Shown here: one piece after another, positions 38,480-47,014 of the stretch | Layout of the letters: every line of letters starts with the position of its first letter | How positions within the stretch are numbered: position 1 is the first letter of the stretch | DNA from: Acidobacteriota bacterium | GTDB taxonomy: Bacteria; Acidobacteriota; Terriglobia; Terriglobales; Acidobacteriaceae | Reading direction: 5' to 3' | Assembly: GCA_013289765.1 (NCBI GenBank) | Contig: JABCZI010000005.1 | Location: forward strand, 124,001 to 188,000 | Length of the DNA: 64,000 nt | Notes under the pieces: model-generated | Seen by the model: the letters and a program-made list of their open reading frames with translations, nothing else | Told to the model about the DNA's origin: nothing | Databases searched by the model: none | Translations under genes and position numbers: made by a program

Positions 38480-39808
38480 CTACAACTCTGCCGAATACAG
38501 TTCCCGCAATTCTTCGCGACGCCGTATTAGCTTGACGGATTTCTTACTCACCAGCACCTCGGCGGGCCGCGGACGCGTGTTGTAGTTGGAAGCCAGCGCC
38601 ATTCCGTAAGCGCCTGCATCGAGAATCGCCAGTAAACTATTTTCCTCGAGGCGGGGCAAGGCGCGATCGCGAGCAAAAAAGTCGCCAGATTCGCATATCG
38701 GACCCACCACGTCGACGGTCTCCATCTTCACACCTGAGTCCGCAGGTCCTGCTACGGGGACGACCTCATGATAGGCGCCATAAAGTGACGGGCGGATCAG
38801 ATCGTTCATAGCTGCGTCGACCACCAGAAATCGCTTACCGTCATTCTGTTTCGTATAGACAACAGAGGTAAGCAAAGCACCGGCAGGCCCTATAATCGCT
38901 CGTCCCGGTTCGAGCAGTAAATGCACATCGAGGCCGCGTAAAGGATTGCACACGGCATGGGCGTAGCGCGCGACAAGGGCATCAAAGTCCGACGATTGAT
39001 CCTGGTAGGAAATCCCCAACCCGCCGCCGATGTCAACGTAACCGATTTTATGTCCGTCTGAGCGCAACTCGCGAACCAGGTCTGCCACTCGCGCTACTGC
39101 TTCGGCAAAAGGCGCAACATCCGTGATCTGGGAGCCGATGTGGACACTCACGCCTGCGACTCTTAGATATCTTGCCCCGGAAGCCTTCGCGTAAAGCTCG
39201 CGCGCATCGCGGATGGGCACTCCGAACTTGTGCTTCCGCAACCCTGTAGAAATGTAGGGATGAGTATCGGCGGCGACGTCCGGATTAACGCGCAGAGCCA
39301 CGCGCGCCGTCCTGCGCAACCGTGTCGCGCATTCGGCCAGCGTCCAGAGTTCGGATTCGCTCTCCACATTGAACAGCAAAATCCCGGCCTTCAATGCGGC
39401 GGTCATCTCGTCGCGAGATTTTCCCACACCAGAGAAAACGGTCTTCTTCGCGGCGCGCCGGTCTGCGACCAGCATCCGCTCGAGTTCTCCGCCGGAAACT
39501 ACATCAAAGCCGCATCCTTCGCGAGCCAGCAAACGAAGAATATTGATGTTGGAATTTGCTTTGACCGAATAACAGATAGTGTGGGACACGTGACGAAACG
39601 CGTCTTGAAACGTCGCAAGCCTTTCGCGAACTGCGGTTGCCGAATAAACGTAGAGTGGCGTTCCGAAGCGCTTGGCCAATTTGGAGAGAGGGATTTCTTC
39701 ACAGTGGAGGGCGAAGTCTCCACCCCGGCGAAAGAGACTCTTTCGCTGCTCGCGAAAAATAAATGCCGGCGGCCGTTCGACTACCGTGGGCAGGATACGC
39801 TGAGTCAT
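38480..39808 (-). CDS. lysA: diaminopimelate decarboxylase
   Basis: PLP enzyme making L-lysine from meso-diaminopimelate. The PLP Lys is in CYSVKANSN near residue 82; HIGSQI and YVDIGGGLGISY are phosphate/PLP loops, LLEPGRAIIGPAG follows, and GPICESGDFF carries the active-site Cys. 442 residues, with about 25 extra N-terminal residues. Its ATG overlaps the stop of the upstream phosphatase gene (ATGA), so both are on one transcript. Confidence 0.97.
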   Translation of the reverse strand: MTQRILPTVVERPPAFIFREQRKSLFRRGGDFALHCEEIPLSKLAKRFGTPLYVYSATAVRERLATFQDAFRHVSHTICYSVKANSNINILRLLAREGCGFDVVSGGELERMLVADRRAAKKTVFSGVGKSRDEMTAALKAGILLFNVESESELWTLAECATRLRRTARVALRVNPDVAADTHPYISTGLRKHKFGVPIRDARELYAKASGARYLRVAGVSVHIGSQITDVAPFAEAVARVADLVRELRSDGHKIGYVDIGGGLGISYQDQSSDFDALVARYAHAVCNPLRGLDVHLLLEPGRAIIGPAGALLTSVVYTKQNDGKRFLVVDAAMNDLIRPSLYGAYHEVVPVAGPADSGVKMETVDVVGPICESGDFFARDRALPRLEENSLLAILDAGAYGMALASNYNTRPRPAEVLVSKKSVKLIRRREELRELYSAEL

Positions 39809-41592
39809 CTTCGCCTGGAAGCAGCTGGCGGGCCGCCGTCTTTTACTTTAATCGCCAACACGGTCTGGTCGTCGAAGGTCTCGACCCCCGCAGAATGCTC
39901 AGCCACTGCCTGGAAAAGAGAGGCCACGACGGAATCGGCCGATTGATCCGCGCACTCCGCAATGATCTTCTCCACGCGCCCCCGGCCAAATAGTTCTCCT
40001 TGACGGTTTCGGGCGTCCAAAATGCCGTCACTAAAAAAGACAAACATATCTCCGGGCTTCATTTTGAATCGAAACTCGTCATAGCTCGCATCGTCGAAAA
40101 GGCCCAGAGGTAAGCCTGTCGCCTCAATTATGCTGTTTTTTCCCTCATGAACCAGAACAGGCCGCGGCAAGCCCGAGTTCGCCACCAGGAGCGTGCGGTG
40201 TTCATCGTCCCAGACCGCATAGATGAGCGAAACAAATTGTGCTTCGATACGACGCTCGGCAAGCGACAGATTTACTGCCGAGAGCATCTCGGCTGGTCCC
40301 GGCTCAATGGGCGCATGGGACCGTAGAATGCCGCTCACCAGCGCGGCATAGATGGCCGCAGGCGCTCCTTTGCCGCTGACATCACCGATCACAATGCCGA
40401 GTCGCGAAAGGGAATAGGGAATGAAATCGTAGAGATCTCCACCGATGGCTCGCGCCGGAGTAAATTTCGCCGCCAGTTCCAAATGCCCAAGTTGGGGCAA
40501 GGTCTGCGGAAGTAGCCTCATCTGCAGTTCCCGGGCGAGCGCCAGATCCCGCTCCAATCTTCGCTCCTGTTGCGCAATTTGCTCATACAGGCGCGCGTTC
40601 TCGATGGCGATCGCAACCTGCGCGGCCAGAGTCGTTACGGTGCGCCGGTGCTCGTCGGTAAAGAAACCGCGCCGTGTATGCTCGAGATCAAGAACTCCGA
40701 TTACTTTGTCCTTGTAGATGAGTGGCACCGCCAGTTCGGATCGTGTTTCCGGATTCGCCTCGACATAGCGCGGATCTTTGCTCACATCGGGTACCAGTAT
40801 CGCCTGCATTGTCTGGGCCGCTTGCCCGACTAAGCCGCGACCCAGAGGAATCTCCTGCTTGACCTGAACATTCTCGTTGAACCGCAGGGAGAACCGATGC
40901 TGCAGCTTCTCCCCAGAAGCGTCCAGCAGAAGAATGCTGAAGATCTGGAAATCAATCAACCGCTGGAGAAGCTCCGCAATGCGGCCCAGGAGTTCATCCA
41001 GATTCAAGATCGACGTCAACTCGCGCGCAATCTCATTCAACAAAAGCAGAATTTTTGCCTGCTTCGTGGTTCGTGTATAGAGCTGCGCGTTCTCGATTCC
41101 CGCCGCCATGCGCGATGCAATCAGCGTCAACAATCGCTTGTGCTCTTCGGTGAAATAATCTTGGTGCCGTGCCTCCAGGTCAATCACGCCGATCACCCGG
41201 TTCTTAGTGGTTAGCGGCACGGCGAGTTCCGAGCATACGTTGGGAACGGCGGCGATGTACCTTGGGTCCTGAGCTACATCACCGATGAGAATGGCCTGGC
41301 GCAATTGCACCGCCAGTCCAGTCACCCCCTCGCCGACTTTTATGCGAGATCTCTCCGCAAATTCCGGCGGATATCCCACTTGAAAGCGAAAGCGCAATTC
41401 TTGCGTCTTTTCGTTTAAAAGAAGGATCGCAAAAATCTCATAGTCAATGACCTTGCGGACGACCTCGGCGACACGGCGGAGGGTCGTATCCAAATCGAGC
41501 GAGGTCGCCATCACGTCGGAGACCTCGAGCAACAGCGGATCGACTTGCACGTGCTTTTCCTGATTGCTTAGAACAGAGCCCATTTTTTCCAT
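39805..41592 (-). CDS. GAF-GAF-SpoIIE/PP2C phosphatase (RsbU-like)
   Basis: A signalling phosphatase of 595 residues: two GAF domains (about 25-170 and 195-345), a linker coiled region (RRLERDLALARELQMRLLPQ) and a PPM-type SpoIIE domain (360-585) with IGGDLYDF, IGDVSGKGAPAAIYAAL and MFVFFSDGILDARNRQGE. Such proteins dephosphorylate anti-sigma-factor antagonists. The first GAF may sense a small ligand or redox state. The stop overlaps the lysA start by 4 nt. No partner anti-anti-sigma gene is in the window. Confidence 0.93.
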   Translation of the reverse strand: MEKMGSVLSNQEKHVQVDPLLLEVSDVMATSLDLDTTLRRVAEVVRKVIDYEIFAILLLNEKTQELRFRFQVGYPPEFAERSRIKVGEGVTGLAVQLRQAILIGDVAQDPRYIAAVPNVCSELAVPLTTKNRVIGVIDLEARHQDYFTEEHKRLLTLIASRMAAGIENAQLYTRTTKQAKILLLLNEIARELTSILNLDELLGRIAELLQRLIDFQIFSILLLDASGEKLQHRFSLRFNENVQVKQEIPLGRGLVGQAAQTMQAILVPDVSKDPRYVEANPETRSELAVPLIYKDKVIGVLDLEHTRRGFFTDEHRRTVTTLAAQVAIAIENARLYEQIAQQERRLERDLALARELQMRLLPQTLPQLGHLELAAKFTPARAIGGDLYDFIPYSLSRLGIVIGDVSGKGAPAAIYAALVSGILRSHAPIEPGPAEMLSAVNLSLAERRIEAQFVSLIYAVWDDEHRTLLVANSGLPRPVLVHEGKNSIIEATGLPLGLFDDASYDEFRFKMKPGDMFVFFSDGILDARNRQGELFGRGRVEKIIAECADQSADSVVASLFQAVAEHSAGVETFDDQTVLAIKVKDGGPPAASRRR

Positions 41593-41655
41593 GATAGCAG
41601 CCGCTTGCGAGTACCTAGTATCCAGTAACGAGTGTCGCGATTTTGAGGCTGCCGA

Positions 41656-42207
41656 TCACTCGCGCGGTACGACGCAGATGTCGGCCAGATTGCGGTAGCG
41701 CTCGGCATAATCCAGTCCGTAGCCAACGACGAATTCATCGGGAATGGTAAAGCCGACATAATCGCCTTGCAGCGGCAGCTTGCGGCGCGAAGGCTTGTCT
41801 AGCAGGGCCGCGATCTTCAACGATCGAGGTTGATGCGCGAGCAGCAGCTTTTTCAGGACGGTGAGCGTCAGCCCGGTATCTAAAATGTCTTCCACCACAA
41901 TGACGTTTTTATCCTTCATGGATTGGTCAACGTCTTTTGTCAGTCTTACTTCGCCTGTGGAATCCCACCCGCTCTTCAATTCCTGAGAAGGGCTGGGACG
42001 GTTGCCGTAACTAGAGACGCCAATGAAGTCGAAGGTCGCGTCCAGCTTGATTTGCCGCGCCAGATCGGCCAGGAAAATCGCGGACCCCTTGAGCACACCC
42101 ACCAGAATTACAGGCTGGCCTGCAAAGTCGCGTGTGATGTCCGCGCCCAGTTCCACGATTCGTTTCGCAATGTCTTCCCGCGAAATCAGCACCTTAAGTT
42201 CTGCCAT
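41656..42207 (-). CDS. hpt: hypoxanthine phosphoribosyltransferase
   Basis: Purine salvage enzyme converting hypoxanthine or guanine and PRPP to IMP or GMP. The PRPP loop is VIVVEDILDTGLTLTVL; LVGVLKGSAIFLADL and GYGLDYAERYRNL are conserved. 183 residues, the common short bacterial type. Transcribed away from the MBL-fold gene. Upstream of the phosphatase-lysA pair by 63 nt on the same strand. Confidence 0.96.
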   Translation of the reverse strand: MAELKVLISREDIAKRIVELGADITRDFAGQPVILVGVLKGSAIFLADLARQIKLDATFDFIGVSSYGNRPSPSQELKSGWDSTGEVRLTKDVDQSMKDKNVIVVEDILDTGLTLTVLKKLLLAHQPRSLKIAALLDKPSRRKLPLQGDYVGFTIPDEFVVGYGLDYAERYRNLADICVVPRE

Positions 42208-42305
42208 GGCGTTTCATATTAAACTAAACTTCATTGGACGGCGCATGCTGCCATTATTTCACTGGAAAATCGAGCGACAGAGGTCGCAGTCGGAGGAATA
42301 CAGCA

Positions 42306-43106
42306 ATGAATCTTAAAGGCGTTCAACTTACATGGCTGGGACATGCGACATTTCGAATTGACACGCCCGACGGCCGCACCATCATCATCGACCCGTGGAT
42401 CATGAACAATCCCGCGTGCCCACCATTCGAGAAAAAGCTGAAGCACGTCGACGTTCTGTTGTGTACGCATGGCCACGGAGACCACATCGGGGACGCGGTC
42501 GAAGTCATCAAGGAGCATAATCCGCAAGTGGTTGGCATGCCTGAACTGTGCGGGTGGCTGGAGAAAAAGGGCGCTAAACAAACCTTGATGATGAACAAGG
42601 GCGGCACGCAGAAGGTTGGCGATATTAAGGTCACTATGGTGCACGCCGATCATTCTTGTGGCATCCAGGACGGCGATCAGCTTATTTACGGCGGCGAGGC
42701 TTGCGGCTATGTCGTTGAATTCGAAAATGGAGTCAAAATCTACCACGCCGGCGATACGAACGTCTTCGGCGACATGGCGATCATTCGCGATTTGTACGCT
42801 CCTGAAATTGTCATGCTGCCGATCGGCGATCACTTTACGATGGGACCGCGCGAGGCCGCTTACGCCTGCAAATTGCTCAAGCCCAAAACGGTGATTCCGA
42901 TGCATTTTGGCACGTTCCCCATGCTGACGGGAACGCCGAGCGACTTTCAGAAGCTGGTGCCGGGTGTTGAAGTCGTCACCATGACCCCCGGTGTTACGGC
43001 TGGGCAACTTGCAAGCGCGGGACTTGATGCGCCTGCTGCAATTCGAAAGGGAACACGTGACTCAAAACAATCCGAAGGGCAAGCCAAAGAAAGAAAGCAA
43101 GCCTAA
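42306..43106 (+). CDS. metal-dependent hydrolase, MBL fold (UPF0173 type)
   Basis: Cytosolic metallo-beta-lactamase-fold hydrolase, 266 residues. Metal motif THGHGDHIGD near residue 58, further ligands in VHADHSCG, YHAGDTNVFGD and MHFGTF. WLGHATFRI at the N-terminus is typical of the UPF0173/YtkL group. GGAGGAATA before ATG 42306 decides the start. Substrate unknown. The next gene overlaps its 3' end. Confidence 0.9.
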   Translation: MNLKGVQLTWLGHATFRIDTPDGRTIIIDPWIMNNPACPPFEKKLKHVDVLLCTHGHGDHIGDAVEVIKEHNPQVVGMPELCGWLEKKGAKQTLMMNKGGTQKVGDIKVTMVHADHSCGIQDGDQLIYGGEACGYVVEFENGVKIYHAGDTNVFGDMAIIRDLYAPEIVMLPIGDHFTMGPREAAYACKLLKPKTVIPMHFGTFPMLTGTPSDFQKLVPGVEVVTMTPGVTAGQLASAGLDAPAAIRKGTRDSKQSEGQAKERKQA

Positions 43107-43749
43107 CTGGCGACATTACGACTTCACGACGGCCGGTCCGGTTGACGATTATTTGTACTCGATGCTGCCTCCCCGCGATGCGGTGCTGGCGGAGATGGAG
43201 GACTATGCCAGCAAACACAGTATTCCTATCGTTGGTCCGGCGGTGGCGCGAGTGCTGCATCAACTGGCCTTAATGATCAACGCTAAAACGGTCTTCGAGT
43301 TGGGCTCGGCGATAGGCTATTCGACGATCTGGTGGGCGAGGGCCGTCGGGGAAAAAGGCCGCGTCATCTATACCGATGGCGACGCCAAAAATACCGAGCG
43401 CGCTCGCCGTTACTTCGAGCGGGCCGGGGTCGCTGATCGAATCACTTTGCACACCGGTGACGCGCTTGAGGTGCTCTCGGAACAGAAACAGCAGTACGAC
43501 ATCATTTTCAACGACGTGGATAAAGAGGACTATCCGCGAGTGCTACGCCTGGTTTCGCCACGACTGCGTAAAGGTGGATTATTCATCACTGACAATGTTT
43601 TGTGGAGCGGGAAGGTCACGCAGAAGAATCCCAAAGAAGCATCGACCAAGGCAATTCTGGAATTCAATCGCGAGCTTTATAAGTCTGAGGAATTTTTTAC
43701 TACGATCCTGCCGATTCGCGATGGATTGGCAGTCGCGCTGAAGAAGTAG
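43057..43749 (+). CDS. O-methyltransferase (COMT-like, class I)
   Basis: SAM-dependent methyltransferase of the catechol-O-methyltransferase type (PF01596). FELGSAIGYSTIWWARAV is the SAM loop, IYTDGDAKNTERAR the acidic strand, NDVDKEDYPRVL the metal-site Asp region and GGLFITDNVLWSGKV a hallmark of the family. The reading frame begins at 42991, but GTG 43057 with AAAGGGA in front is the more likely start (230 residues). It still overlaps the preceding gene by 50 nt. Substrate unknown; a phenolic compound is possible. Confidence 0.88.
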   Translation: MTQNNPKGKPKKESKPNWRHYDFTTAGPVDDYLYSMLPPRDAVLAEMEDYASKHSIPIVGPAVARVLHQLALMINAKTVFELGSAIGYSTIWWARAVGEKGRVIYTDGDAKNTERARRYFERAGVADRITLHTGDALEVLSEQKQQYDIIFNDVDKEDYPRVLRLVSPRLRKGGLFITDNVLWSGKVTQKNPKEASTKAILEFNRELYKSEEFFTTILPIRDGLAVALKK

Positions 43750-43764
43750 CAGCCGCACTCTGCT

Positions 43765-43856
43765 GTCATCCCGAGCGAAGCGAGGGACCTTGGTTCTTAC
43801 ATGCAGCATTGCCGCTGCATGCGAACACCAGGGTCCCTCGCTTCGGTCGGGATGAC
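43765..43856. repeat. REP-like cruciform element
   Basis: Two arms of about 25 nt are inverted: GTCATCCCGAGCGAAGCGAG at 43765 and CTCGCTTCGGTCGGGATGAC ending at 43856, with one mismatch. A second small hairpin ATGCAG/CTGCAT (43801-43819) fills the loop. It lies between two convergent genes. A half copy is at 7364-7393. Confidence 0.85.
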
Positions 43857-43911
43857 AATCGTCAGCGACAATCGACAATCGTCGGGGACAATGATAATCG
43901 ACAATAGTGAG

Positions 43912-44694
43912 TCAGATCGACTTCACCGGAATCGCCAGCAGATCCTCCACCAACCCGACTTCTTTCTGCAGAAAGGGTTCGGCGTGCGTCACGCCGCCGA
44001 GCATGCCGTAATATCGCGCCATCGAGTCGACACGCGCGCGAATTTCGTCATGGGCAGGGAAGAGGTCTTTGCCTGCTTCCTGATCACTGAACTGCGTTTT
44101 GTACGCCAGGATGGAAGCAAGCTTCTGCTCGAACTGGTGGCTGATATCCACCACGAACGTGGGCCGCACGTCATAGTAAAGCGTAGCGTAGACGATTTTG
44201 AATGGACGATGCGGCGCGAGTTTCGTAGGGCCGTGATCCTCCAAAGCCTTCGGTTTCAGCGCTGATTTTTGATTGAGTGCTTCTTGCGGGTCCAGTTTCG
44301 CCAATCCCGCCAAAAAACACGCCTCGTATCCTAACACCGAAGTGGTGTAGTGATCTGGATGCCGTCCCAGCCAATAGGGCAGAATCACGACACGCGGGCG
44401 GGTTTCGCGGATAACACTGGCCACTTTGAGCCGGTTCTCCCACGTATTTTCGACGCGGCCATCGGGGATATCCAGGGCGCGCCGCCAGCTTGCGCCGAGA
44501 ATTGTTGCCGCGTCAGCGGCTTCGCGTGCGCGATCGCCAGAGCTGCCGCGCGTGCCCATCTCGCCTTGCGTCAGATCGAGAATGCCGGTGCGCTGGCCGC
44601 GCTGAGACATCTTCAGAAGCGTGCCGCCGCACGTTTGCTCAACATCGTCGCGGTGGGCGGCTATCGCTAGAATGTCGAGGGGCATAGAGGACAT
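43912..44694 (-). CDS. bshB1: bacillithiol biosynthesis deacetylase BshB1 (LmbE/PIG-L family)
   Basis: Zn-dependent N-deacetylase that makes glucosaminyl malate for bacillithiol. The motif AIAAHRDDVEQTCGGTL replaces the usual AHPDD with AHRDD; GEMGTRGSSGDRAREAADAA and LPYWLGRHPDHYTTSVL (third metal His) are family marks. About 260 residues from ATG 44694, a little longer than usual. A TTG at 44703 and an ATG at 44685 are alternative starts. The upstream DUF190 gene ends 1 nt before, so it is the last gene of the fluoride riboswitch-controlled operon. bshA and bshC are not in this window. Confidence 0.88.
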   Translation of the reverse strand: MSSMPLDILAIAAHRDDVEQTCGGTLLKMSQRGQRTGILDLTQGEMGTRGSSGDRAREAADAATILGASWRRALDIPDGRVENTWENRLKVASVIRETRPRVVILPYWLGRHPDHYTTSVLGYEACFLAGLAKLDPQEALNQKSALKPKALEDHGPTKLAPHRPFKIVYATLYYDVRPTFVVDISHQFEQKLASILAYKTQFSDQEAGKDLFPAHDEIRARVDSMARYYGMLGGVTHAEPFLQKEVGLVEDLLAIPVKSI

Positions 44695-44695
44695 G

Positions 44696-45025
44696 TCAGT
44701 CAAGATTGCCTTGTTCCAGCACTACGTTCTCGCGGACTATTAACCTGTGCGCCGCCATTTCCTTCAGCATGGGAAGCACGCGGTTAACGTGTTCGTCCGT
44801 GTCCACAAATGTGATAACGACCGGTAGTTTGCCCCCGGCCTCTACCATGTGCGCTGTTTTCACGCGATGCCGTCCGAGAAATCCGGCTACGGCATGGAAA
44901 GCGGTTGCGGCATAGACATTTTCCTGTCGCAGGTAATTCAGAATCTCCATGTGCAGAGGCCTGCGGCGCCATTGGTCGGCTTCATTCAAATAGATTGTGA
45001 CTTGCACAGCCATTGCGTTCGCCAT
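44696..45025 (-). CDS. DUF190 protein, CrcB-associated
   Basis: Small cytoplasmic protein (109 residues) of the DUF190 family, ferredoxin-like fold related to PII-like proteins. Typical strings: VTIYLNEADQWRRRPLHMEIL and GKLPVVITFVDTDEHVNRVLPML. DUF190 genes are commonly next to crcB. It starts one base after the crcB stop and its own end meets bshB1, so the three genes are one transcript. Function unknown; possibly a regulator of the channel. Confidence 0.9.
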   Translation of the reverse strand: MANAMAVQVTIYLNEADQWRRRPLHMEILNYLRQENVYAATAFHAVAGFLGRHRVKTAHMVEAGGKLPVVITFVDTDEHVNRVLPMLKEMAAHRLIVRENVVLEQGNLD

Positions 45026-45026
45026 T

Positions 45027-45404
45027 CTACAGCACCCGCGCCAACGCCATGCCCGCCAATGCCGCGGCCAGGCATAACAGGTTATTTGCGAGAATGTTGA
45101 TGAGCATCAGAGCCCACTGCCCTTGCTCGAAATAAGCCATGGTTTCGAATGCGTAGCTGGAGAAAGTGGTGAAAGAGCCGCAGAAGCCGATCACCACCAG
45201 TAACCGCCAATGCGGATCGATCAGCACGCGTTCAGTCGTCCAGACAATAAAAAGGCCGACGATGAAGCTACCGGCAATGTTGATGAAAAGAGTGCCATAT
45301 GGAAACACTGGACCAAGTTCCCGGGCAGCGATGCGGCTCAACAAGTAACGCAGGTTGGCACCGACAATGGCGGCGATGGAGATGGCAAGGAAGTTTTTCA
45401 GCAC
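45027..45404 (-). CDS. crcB: fluoride channel CrcB/Fluc
   Basis: Membrane protein of 125 residues with four helices that exports fluoride as a dual-topology dimer. GFCGSFTTFSSYAFE is the family signature with the Phe box; NLRYLLSR near residue 17 and GTLFINIAGSFIVG carry conserved polar positions. GTG start with GGAG seven bases before it. A fluoride riboswitch precedes it directly, which confirms the assignment. Confidence 0.96.
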   Translation of the reverse strand: MLKNFLAISIAAIVGANLRYLLSRIAARELGPVFPYGTLFINIAGSFIVGLFIVWTTERVLIDPHWRLLVVIGFCGSFTTFSSYAFETMAYFEQGQWALMLINILANNLLCLAAALAGMALARVL

Positions 45405-45411
45405 GAATCTT

Positions 45412-45491
45412 CTCCTACAAATCGGACTTGAATTTTGTAGGAGTTATCAGCCTGAAGTGCGGCGCAGGCGGTTGTGGCGAACTCCATCGCC
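45412..45491 (-). promoter_or_regulatory. fluoride riboswitch (crcB RNA motif) with SD-sequestering hairpin
   Basis: On the minus strand the aptamer runs from 45491 to 45437. It begins GGCGATGGAGTTCGCC (5 bp GGCGA/TCGCC stem), then GCCTG/CAGGC pair in the second stem, and it ends GGCTGATAACTCCTAC, matching the known crcB motif (compare GGCGATGGAGTTCGCC and TAATGACTCCTAC of the Pseudomonas syringae element). Its 3' strand CTCCTACAAA (45443-45434) is perfectly complementary to TTTGTAGGAG (45421-45412), which contains the crcB Shine-Dalgarno. Ligand binding would hold the 3' strand in the aptamer and free the SD: a translational ON switch. The mechanism is inferred. Confidence 0.93.
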
Positions 45492-45502
45492 TTGAAAAAT
45501 CA

Positions 45503-45540
45503 TTTAACCACAAAGGGCGCGAAGGTTCACGAAGGAAGTG
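45503..45540. repeat. dispersed AACCACAAAGG repeat, copy 1
   Basis: TTTAACCACAAAGGGCGCG then AAGGTTCACGAAGGAAGTG. It matches, in inverse orientation, 53221-53255. It lies between the riboswitch and the end of the polyprenyl synthase gene. Confidence 0.7.
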
Positions 45541-45551
45541 CAAACAGGCGG

Positions 45552-46433
45552 TTACTTTTTGCGTTCGACCAGGTAGCGGGCTAGCTCTTTGAGGGGTTCG
45601 GCACGTTCGCCGAAGCTGCTTAACTCTTCGAATGCGGCGCTTACCAGGGAATCCGCCTTGCGGAGGGACTCGTCGACTCCAAATAGCGCGGGATAAGTTG
45701 CTTTTTGGGCTGCAGTGTCCTTACCGGCGGTCTTTCCAAGTTGTTCGGAGGTTTGGGTCACGTCGAGCACATCGTCCACAATCTGAAAGGCCAGACCTAT
45801 GGATTGACCGATGGCACGCAGTTTCTTTACTTCGCTGTCTTTCGCTCCGGCATACAGGGCGCCACTGACCAAGCTCGCGGTGATTAGCGCGGCGGTTTTA
45901 GCGCGATGAATATATTCCAGCATTTCTGCCGTGGGCTGAGTATGCTCGGCTTCCAGATCCACCACCTGTCCGCCGATCATGCCGTCCCGCGTACCGGTGC
46001 CGCGTGCGATCTCTTCGATGATTCGTACTCGCGCTTCTGGCGGGCATTCTAGCCGCGCCATGACTTCGTAGGCTTGGGTCTGAAGCGCGTCTCCCGCCAA
46101 AATCGCGAGAGCTTCTCCGAAAACTTTATGGCATGTGGGGCGACCGCGCCGCAGATCGTCGTTGTCGAGGGCAGGAAGATCGTCGTGGATCAACGAATAG
46201 GTGTGCAGCATCTCGAGCGCCGCGCCCAGTTCCTCGATCTTCTTCGGCAACGATCCGGCAATCATGCGTCCGGCCTCCATGCAAAGCACAGGCCGCAAAC
46301 GCTTGCCGCCGGCAAATACGCTATGCCGCATCGCTTTGTGGATGGACTCCGGATGCTCGGTTTCCAGCGGAATCAGGCGGTCCAGTGCCGCTTCAGTCAG
46401 CGCCCGGCCTTGCTCGAGGGATTCTTGCAGCAT
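45552..46433 (-). CDS. ispA: polyprenyl (farnesyl/geranylgeranyl) diphosphate synthase
   Basis: Prenyl-chain elongation enzyme. First Asp-rich motif HDDLPALDNDDLRRGRPT near residue 80, second DDVLDVTQTSEQLGKTAGKD, and the characteristic AGGKRLRPVLCM. About 293 residues when started at ATG 46433 (MLQESLEQGRAL), where homologues begin; the frame extends to 46547 into the neighbour gene. The FARM shape (DDxxxxD, with a small residue before) fits an ispA-type short-chain enzyme, but chain length is not certain. xseB lies 580 nt away on the same strand, as in many bacteria. Confidence 0.93.
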   Translation of the reverse strand: MLQESLEQGRALTEAALDRLIPLETEHPESIHKAMRHSVFAGGKRLRPVLCMEAGRMIAGSLPKKIEELGAALEMLHTYSLIHDDLPALDNDDLRRGRPTCHKVFGEALAILAGDALQTQAYEVMARLECPPEARVRIIEEIARGTGTRDGMIGGQVVDLEAEHTQPTAEMLEYIHRAKTAALITASLVSGALYAGAKDSEVKKLRAIGQSIGLAFQIVDDVLDVTQTSEQLGKTAGKDTAAQKATYPALFGVDESLRKADSLVSAAFEELSSFGERAEPLKELARYLVERKK

Positions 46434-46533
46434 TTGAGCAGTGAGTATATCAAGACAGAGGTATGCCCCGGAGCTTGACTCCGAGTCAGCGCCAAGTTTG
46501 CCTGAACGCCTCTGGAAGGTGCGCCGTGAGACT

Positions 46534-46902
46534 TCACGCCACTGCACTCTTTGCGATCGCCACGTTCCTCAGCGCTGAAGTCAATACGTTTTGTATATCA
46601 TCAGCACGGCAGACGTCGCTGGCGCCGGCCTCCATTGCCGCAATCCATAGTTCCTCATCGGGCACGCGATGCGTGCACACAATCGGCAGCGACGGAAAAT
46701 CATCGCGCAGGTTCCGTACATCGGTCAGCCGGGAATGTTCGATATCAAGAATCACCACCTCCGGCCGAGTCCTGGCGACGCGCTCACGAAGTTCCGCTCC
46801 AGAGTGCGTCATATGTATGGAATGAAAATGAGAAGAAAGGCGACCGGCCAGGGATATCGCGACGTTGGAATCGCTTTCAAAAACTACTACACTCAAGCCC
46901 AT
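46534..46902 (-). CDS. stand-alone receiver-like domain protein
   Basis: A 122-residue CheY-like protein. LSVVVFESDSNVAISLAGRL and VVILDIEHSRLTDVRNL match the beta1-alpha1 and beta3 (phosphate-acceptor Asp) parts of a response-regulator receiver. The acidic pair is reduced to E-x-D, and the conserved Lys of beta5 is not evident where HRVPDEEL occurs, so phosphorylation may be impaired. No histidine kinase is next to it. Sits between ispA and xseB on the same strand. Confidence 0.72.
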   Translation of the reverse strand: MGLSVVVFESDSNVAISLAGRLSSHFHSIHMTHSGAELRERVARTRPEVVILDIEHSRLTDVRNLRDDFPSLPIVCTHRVPDEELWIAAMEAGASDVCRADDIQNVLTSALRNVAIAKSAVA

Positions 46903-47014
46903 AGATCCTCCTGACGTGGTACCGTCATGAACTTCGGACTAGGGCTGCGGGGAAGGGTTTGGAACCGCTACTCCACAGACATTACAAATAAAGGAGCTCC
47001 GCGGCGTTAGCCGC

